Shown here one piece after another: positions 57,220 to 64,000 of a stretch of 64,000 nt of DNA (position 1 is its first letter; each line of letters begins with the position of its first letter). The position numbers and the translations under genes are program-made. The notes under the pieces were generated by a model. It made no database searches, was not told the DNA's origin, and saw only the letters and a program-made list of their open reading frames with translations. Origin of the DNA: Abelmoschus esculentus. Taxonomy: Eukaryota > Streptophyta > Magnoliopsida > Malvales > Malvaceae. The stretch covers positions 4,467,001 to 4,531,000 of the forward strand of contig JAUCBN010000043.1 in the NCBI GenBank assembly GCA_035048815.1, read 5' to 3'.

Positions 57220-59270
57220 ATAAAAAAATCAATTTATGTCCCAATGCATTAATATCGGTATCTGAAATTATCGAATATTTATAATTTTGAGTTACATGGT
57301 ATCTAGATTATTTTTTTTTTCATAACAGTTAATGTAATTTGAAATAATAAAATCAAAAAGTTAAAAGTCTAAATTAAATAATAATAATAATAATAATATA
57401 ATTCAAACGTAATATTTAAATCGAAATTACATAATCAAAAGATAAATTTAAAAATAAAAAAATGTAACTAAAATAAAATAAAAAATTATATACTTATCAT
57501 TAGCGTGACATATTTGAGAACGAGATTTAAAAATTAATATAAAATATTAGAGAATGAATTATTTTAATTTTAATTTTAATTTTTTAACTAAATTTTTTTA
57601 ATAACCTAAAAATAAACAAGGTAACCCGGATGATACCCATATAACCCAATTGTGACCCGGAGAAATTTATTGACTCGGATTCTCGACCCATTTTTTTTTT
57701 AAAAAAAAACACCATATATATATAGATAGATAGATTATATAAAGATATTTAATATATAATAAAAAATATTAAAAATTATATACACGCTATAAAAGTAATA
57801 TATATATATATATATAAATTGTATTTGAATAGAAATACGAAAACTATATAAAATAACCATATGTACGAATAAATTAAAAATCAATGTATACTACTATAAA
57901 ATATAATATAAATTATATATTACTATACATATACAATATTTCAATAAGATTTAAAATATTTTTAATATAATATTAAACTATATATACTAAAGAAATATAA
58001 TTCTATACATTATAAATATACTATATACTATATAAATAATATAATATATAAAAATACATAATAAACTATTAATATAAATAAAAAGTGATTAAAATCCATG
58101 AGTTGATATTTCGAATGTCATCATTTTAGGTTTGAGATTTTACTTTGAAAACAACGTGGTTTCGTATGCCATTTCTGAACACCGTTTTTTAGGGGTATTT
58201 ATTATTGGTACTTGGATTTTGGGTATTTAATTTTTTTAATATTCGATTTTTTCAGGTATATAATTGTTGGTTCGTATCTTAATCTATTTAAATTTAATAT
58301 CTATTATCAAATATTTAAAATACGGGTACTTGATTAATCAAGTGACGAATACTCAATTCATATATATATATATATTATTTTTATAATTATAAAATTAATT
58401 TTAGAATGTTTGAATATATATATATATATATTAAAGTTTATCAATACAAATATATTATAATATCAATCTCATTTTTTTTTATATTATTAAATTAATAAAA
58501 TTGTATTTTAAAATTTTAAAATATAAATGCATATCATATATAAAATTAATTTAGAGATTTAAATTTAATTTTAGGTATAAATATTAACAAATCTAAAATA
58601 AAAATATAACTAATAAAAAATAATTTTACACATTTTTAACCTAAAATTATTTTCTGTAAAACATGACTTTGAAATTTACTTTCTGTAAAACGTACCTTAC
58701 GTAATTTGATAAGGATCATTTCTTAAATAATACCGTGAAGAATACATAATTTAACAAAATAATAAAAATGAAATATTGAATTAAAATTACTCCCAAAAAA
58801 CTCACTAACGAAAAATTATATCATAAACTTTTTTTTATTATGTTATTTGTAGTTTAAATCAATTAAATTTATTTATTTTATTTTATTTAAGATGAACCAT
58901 TAATAAAATTTTTTATATATAATTAATGAGTAAATAATTAATTAAAAATAAACAAATTTAATTACCAAATCATAAATAACGTAATAAAACAAGATTCATT
59001 TAATGATTGAATGGTAAAAAAATTATATTATATGAGTTTAAATTTTAGCATTAATCTAGAGAATATAATTACGATAATTATTTCATACACAAGCAATAGA
59101 ATAAAAAGTTTCTATAAGAACATTAATCTCAGTTTTAGGGTTTAAAGACTTCGATTAGTGTTTACTGTTTATGAGTAGATGGTGTTGTTAGAATTTAAAA
59201 TTTATGATTAAAATTTAGGGTTTATAAGTTAAAACCTAAATATCTAATCATAATAACTAAAAAGCTTAAA
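57220..59270. other. Very AT-rich intergenic DNA
   Basis: No gene seen. It holds TA runs near 57801-57816, 58361-58376 and 58414-58430, an (AAT)n near 57380, and scattered short inverted AT segments. CGGGTACTTGATTAATCAAG near 58322 suggests an old hAT-like repeat. Confidence 0.5.
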
Positions 59271-59277
59271 CCTTGCA

Positions 59278-59425
59278 CGAATCATCTAGCCTCATCGGTT
59301 AAAGTACCGGTTGTTGTTCCTAAAGGTCATGGATTTGAACATTAGTAATGTCAGTACAGTGATTAAACGATCAATGTCCAATGGTTGAGAGTATACACTC
59401 TAAAACAGATACTACTGTAACTGAA
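59278..59425 (+). mobile_element. tRNA-derived SINE, copy 3
   Basis: CACGAATCATCTAGCCTCAT (A-box region), GGTCATGGATTTGAACATTA (B-box region), then AGAGTATACACTCTAAAACA and GATACTACTGTAACTGAATA. The fullest copy in the window. Confidence 0.75.
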
Positions 59426-60079
59426 TAAAAGAAACTTTTAAACCCTAAATTATAATCATTAATCATAAATTTTAACTACGAATCCTAAATTTTAAACACC
59501 TACACTTAAATCACTAAACACTAAATTAAATCCTTAAACTCCAAAACTAAAAGCATTTATAAAAAAATATTTTTTTCACCGTTAATACATAATATATTTT
59601 CTCGTGTAATTATCAATCTACTTAAACAAAATGAAAAATATAAAAACACTACAAAAAATTTACACTTTTCGATATATTCTAAGACAATAATATTCTACTA
59701 TTTTAATTTAAAATTTACTCCCAGATATTCTTCCCCCCTAGAATTATAATTTAATCTAAAACTTGAAGGAGACGGTTCCAAGCTTCTAACATGACAAAAC
59801 TGTGGATGAAAGACATTTTTCTGTGTTCTGATGGCAACTTGAACATAAATTATGTCACCATAGATTATTGTTTGGTAGGAATAAAGATATGTTTTTGATG
59901 CACCAATATAATTATTTATTTATTTATCTTTTGACCATGATTTTAGATATAACATAAAAATATGTTGTATATAATGTTTAATAATAAAAATAATATAATT
60001 TCAAAAATAATAAAAATAGTATAACATATTTAAAAAAGTGTTTAATTAATAGATGTTGTATGAGTTTAAAAGTTTTGTA

Positions 60080-60623
60080 TTTAGTTAGGGATCAACATTT
60101 TATCCGGTTCGGTCGAGTTTTGATCCGACCCAGTTTGATTGGATTGGATTTTTTATGAAAAAATCGGGGTCGGGTCGGGGATTTTTTAAAGTGATATCGG
60201 GTTAGGTTCGAGTTTAGGGTGTAAAATATTCGACCCAATCCGATCCGAGTTGAGACTAAATACTTAATTTTTTCATAAATTTTTAGAAATATTTATAATA
60301 ATGGTCCTTTATATATATATATTTTATAATTAGATCCTTAAAATTAATTTTTTATTTATAATTTAGTCCTTAAAATTATATATTTTTTAAATTAAGTCCC
60401 CAAAAATTATTTTTTTACAATTTACTCCCTAAATTTATTTTTTTCTATAGTTCGGGTTGGGCCGGGCCGAAGTCGAGTTTAGAGTATTTATTTTCGAGTC
60501 GGTCGGATCAGATATTTAAAAAAAATATTTAAGTCGGGTCGAAATCGAGTTTAAAGTATTTGGGTTCGGATCGAGTTCGAATGAACCTAAAATCCGACCT
60601 GACCCGACTCGTACCCATCTCTA
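60080..60623. mobile_element. GGGTCGGGTC-rich hAT-like element
   Basis: Begins near TTAGGGATCAACATTTTATC and ends (reverse complement) AGAGATGGGTACGAGTCGGG. Both sides are rich in GGGTCGGGTCG or its complement around an AT-rich centre, the arrangement of small hAT-type elements common in plants. No coding frame. Confidence 0.5.
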
Positions 60624-61287
60624 TATTTAACATTTTATATTATGTTTATATTAGTGTAATTAAATAAAGTACAATGCGTGAAATAATTGTAAATTATTGA
60701 AAAATAATAATTCGGTGAGATTATTCCACTTGTTATTATCTTATTTTTGTTAGTGCTTTCCTAGTCATCCAAGAAAAAGAAATACTTTTTTTTTAACGTC
60801 AAAAGAAAAAAAATACTTCAATTTCGCAATATTGTTGATATTAATTATCAAGAATATTTTAATAGTTCGATTACGGTGTTAACTATGACTATATAATAGA
60901 ATGAAATTAGAATGTGTGATATATATCGTTAAACATTATCAATATAATAGATTATAAATAATTTTTTTAATAGATTTTAAAAAAATTAAAGGCAAGATAA
61001 ATAATTAATTATATTTAAAAATAAAATAAAAATATTTTATGAATCATTCTTATAATCTCATCCATGGTTCTACTTAATTAAATAAATCTATCATCCGCCA
61101 TTAAGCTCAACTCCTAAGTTGCACTATACAAGAACAAAGAATTTGATGTGTGACAACGGAATTCGGGACACTTATATTTGGTCACTTATATTTTTAACGG
61201 TTTTAGGTTTATACATGCATAAATTTTAATTAATTCTAAGCCTACAATTTTTAAAGTTTGATTTAGATGGTGTAATGTTTTCTAAGG

Positions 61288-61504
61288 CTATTAGGGAAAT
61301 AATTATATCATGGGTCAGAGTTCCACCACGTGTCCATGAGACCAATCATTAAAAATTATCACCTCATCAATTTTTCCATGTTATATATTTTTTCCTAAGT
61401 GAATCTTCACTTGAAAAATTAAAAATTGATGAGGTAGATAGTTTTTAGTGGTTGGTCCCATGGATGACGTGATGAGACTGACCCATGATATAATTTCTTA
61501 ATAG
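61288..61504. mobile_element. Fold-back MITE, family copy 3 (best preserved)
   Basis: Ends are inverted: left CTATTAGGGAAATAATTATA then TCATGGGTCAG; right (reverse complement) CTATTAAGAAATTATATCAT then GGGTCAG. Inner matches (CACGTCATCCATGGGACCAA in reverse complement against CACGTGTCCATGAGACCAAT) run to a central AAGTGAATCTTCACTT palindrome. 217 bp, no coding. Confidence 0.8.
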
Positions 61505-61959
61505 GGTAGGTTATTTAAGGATTTAGATTAACATTAATTAAGAGGTTTATTCATAGCCTGCTTAATTAAATTTAAAGTTTTATTTATGAACCTAATTTTA
61601 GAATCTAATCTAGAAACTATTTATTACAAAATTAATTTTATGACTAAGCACAAAATACTTTTTAGTGAAGCAGAAGTTAAGGGGTTTTAGCTGTTTGAAC
61701 AATTAACCAAGCTAGAGAATCAAAATTCTGAGCATTAATTACCATTAGGGTTTAATTCCTAAAATTATATGGTGATGATTATATGTAAAATAAATAAAAA
61801 GTACCAAATTTTTAAAAATAAAAATTAAAAAACAAAATTGAAGAGAAAAGGATTAAATTGCACAAATGCAAAACTGATGTGCCACGATAAGAAGCCCGAG
61901 AAAGAAGGGCACAAGTCATGGTTCGGATTTAGGTCAAGTTTCGAATTGGTATAAAACGA

Positions 61960-62201
61960 CATATTGCACGGGGTGTTAAAAATGCCAGTAGAAACAAAGT
62001 AATAACCGCGTTTTAAATATAAAACATCGCTATAGAATATGATTTTTTGTAGCGTTTTTCAAACATAAACGCCATTAACTTTTACAACATTGATTTCAAC
62101 GATGTTTTTTGCGATATTTCTCTTTGTACCACGAAAGTTTTTAACGATGCTCGAAAACACCACTAAAAAGTTAAAAAAACGCCACTAATCAAACTGTAGT
62201 G
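61960..62201. mobile_element. CACTA-type transposon end
   Basis: The stretch has repeated AACGCCATTAAC, AACACCACTAAAAA and AACGCCACTAATC motifs like CACTA subterminal repeats, and stops at AAACTGTAGTG (62191-62201), the reverse complement of the CACTACAGT terminus. The other end was not found. It lies about 430 bp upstream of the STP pseudogene. Confidence 0.55.
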
Positions 62202-62525
62202 ATTGTGCGACACTATGTTATCTCATATCAGTGTCTATCATTACGCTTTAAAAGAAATTTAAGCTCAATTACTGAAATCGTTGATGTTATGCACATATTT
62301 TTGTCAACATAGATGTTGGTATTAAACCGACACATGCAGACAAACCAAAACATCTAATTATACAGACACAGAAATTGTGATACACTCTTACAATGAAATG
62401 ATGTGGAATTGTGTTGGTTAATGTTTAGTGTAAGAACCGTATCTGAATATCAAGAATGATACATCTTATCGTGATTTTAGTTTGAGGGAGATGCCAAATT
62501 TAGATTTCTGTAATATTCTCAACTC

Positions 62526-62536
62526 TTGTATATAAA
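62526..62536 (+). promoter_or_regulatory. TATA box retained before the STP pseudogene
   Basis: TTGTATATAAACC stands about 95 bp upstream of the ATG at 62626, so the core promoter of the transporter relic looks preserved. Confidence 0.55.
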
Positions 62537-62625
62537 CCATGCTAAACTAAGGTGTGGGATACTGAACTTCATCTCAGCTAAAGAAATCATTGTTCTCTAT
62601 ACTTACGTCTTTGCCGGAACAGAAA

Positions 62626-63056
62626 ATGTCGCCGGCAGTCGTCGTAAGCGACTCTGGTTTGCATACAGATTATGAAGGAAGACTAACAGTCTATGTCATA
62701 GTTTGTGTGGTCATATCAGCCTTTGGAAGTTTGATGTTTGGATATGACATTGGCATTTCAGGTATAATTTACAGTAATTGTTTCCGAATGCATGTGTTTT
62801 GCTAAAATAATATGATTCGGATTGACAGGTGGAGTAATCTCCATGGATGATTTCTTGAAAAATTCTTTCCTGCTGTGTACAGATGCTTATTTCCCAGGCT
62901 GGGATCTTCTTCTTTGCTGCCTGGATTGTCATAATGGGACTAAAGGGGATTCCGGTTGATTCCATGGTTGAAAAAGTGTGGAAGAAACACTGGTTTTGGT
63001 GTTCTTTCATGGCAGAGTCAGACGATGACATGAAGACTGATGTTAAGGTTGTTTGA
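62626..63056 (+). pseudogene. Monosaccharide/H+ symporter (STP) pseudogene with the middle deleted
   Basis: Exon 1 (62626-62761) encodes MSPAVVVSDSGLHTDYEGRL, then the first membrane helix and GSLMFGYDIGISG, the N-terminus of plant STP sugar transporters. Exon 2 starts at 62829 (GGVISMDDFLK), but a one-base loss near 62857-62863 shifts the frame within the family's DDFL.KFFP.VYR segment. About 25 bp later the sequence jumps to the C-terminal end, QAGIFFFAAWIVIM, with a second short gap in place of the FLPET motif, then KGIPVDSMVEKVWKKHWFW and a stop at 63054-63056. A normal STP is about 500-520 aa with 12 helices; roughly 430 residues are missing. It cannot transport anything. Confidence 0.85.
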
Positions 63057-64000
63057 TCCCAGACCACAATGTATCTCCGACATGGTTCCCTTTCATTATG
63101 CATTCCACTCCATGTCCATCCAAAGGCCTTTCTCACCCGAAAAAATTATTAGATAAATCGGATTTATCACGTGATCAGATAATAAATTTCAATGACTCGC
63201 CATTGGGTGATGCCCTCTCAGCATTAGTATTCTCATCACTTCATGTACTTGACCTGCTTGCCTGCCACATTATCAACCGATTTACACACCCACACCTCAC
63301 TATTCTCGGCAACCCATCAATTCTAGTGAAAACTATAAGAATGCTCACTTTTGTTTATTTTTGTCACCGATTTAAAAAAATCATATATCGATCGGTTATA
63401 TTATCGATTCATTATATTTTGATTATTGAACTGTAAATTTCTATGAGTTTGATGACATGAAACGTTGGTGAAAGGACTTAGATTTTTAATATGACACTTG
63501 GCATTTAGATAGAATACTAATCTAATCCAAAAACTTTAGATGAAATATCTTTTTGATCCTCTAAACATTAGATAAAATATCATCGATCCCTGAATTCAAT
63601 CAAAATCTCAAACGAAATCTATCACTCATCATGATTATTAGTCGATGTTTGTTGCTATCGGTCGTCGATAATCGTTAGATCTCAAAAAATTTAATTCACT
63701 CTTTTGTGGTCTCTTGAATGTAAATTCACTATCTGTTTCATTAAAAATATCTCGAATCAATGCACGAACCCTTCAGTCCAAGTGGTTAAAGGAACGGTTG
63801 ATGTTCCTAGAGGTCACGGGTTTGAGCACTAGCGATGCCAGCAGAGTGATTGAGTGATCAATATAAATGGTGAAGATTATATTCTAGAACAAATACTACT
63901 TGTAATCACTATTAGCTTGTTCAAAAAAAATATTTCGAATTAATAAATCTAACTAGAACTCTTCAACTTCCTTTAAAATTAAATCATAATAATAAATTTA
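63057..64000. other. 3' flank with a SINE (63764-63915)
   Basis: No gene seen. 63764-63915 (plus) is a copy of the SINE family: CACGAACCCTTCAGTCCAAG, GAGGTCACGGGTTTGAGCAC, then GAACAAATACTACTTGTAAT. The rest is AT-rich with no frame I recognise. Confidence 0.6.

Noticed and set aside
1..64000. A coordinated novel multi-gene system
   Set aside because: The intact genes belong to unrelated known plant families on both strands with independent promoters; nothing links them beyond chance neighbourhood.

Overview
The window is nuclear DNA of a flowering plant, almost certainly a eudicot. It has intron-rich genes with GT-AG introns, plant-only protein families (class XI myosin, type I metacaspases with an LSD1-type zinc finger, an aluminium-induced/DUF3700 protein, a plant GPI-anchored protein family, an STP sugar-transporter relic), very AT-rich intergenic DNA and many small plant transposons. 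The overall look resembles Malvaceae (cotton-like), but that is an impression and cannot be proved from the sequence alone. All gene models were assembled by reading splice sites and checking codon phase across every junction.

Layout. 1-4005: two tandem type I metacaspase loci on the minus strand. The left one is partial and degraded; the right one is an intact five-exon gene. 4290-5550: relics of a DnaJ/DUF3444 protein, then a rearranged fragment of the gene at 9.6-11.4 kb. 5847-7166: a Mutator-like element with long terminal inverted repeats. 9592-11367: an intact minus-strand NXPE/PC-esterase-like membrane glycoprotein whose end runs into a 91-bp tandem repeat. 14475-22949: an eleven-exon minus-strand phospholipid-scramblase (AIM25-like) gene with two in-frame stops and a displaced splice acceptor. 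27134-44328: a complete 38-exon class XI myosin heavy chain on the plus strand, with RTE-LINE, copia and LTR-like debris in its introns. 44950-45440: an RNase H retroelement relic. 46405-48159: a two-exon GPI-anchored protein (minus). 48313-51713: fold-back transposons with 9-bp target duplications. 52890-55149: an aluminium-induced-protein gene (minus) that has lost exactly one in-phase exon, the one carrying the LRDR motif. 56-62 kb: AT-rich DNA with SINEs, MITEs, hAT-like repeats and a CACTA end. 62626-63056: a monosaccharide-transporter pseudogene in which the first residues are joined almost directly to the last.

The genes do not form a pathway; this is ordinary plant gene order. The recurring theme is gene decay (metacaspase copy A, J-protein, scramblase, STP, exon-deleted AILP, NXPE fragment) beside intact genes. 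I found no sign of a new multi-gene system. The most useful leads are the exon-deleted AILP gene, the scramblase lesions, the fold-back MULE family and the captured fragment between direct repeats in myosin intron 3.
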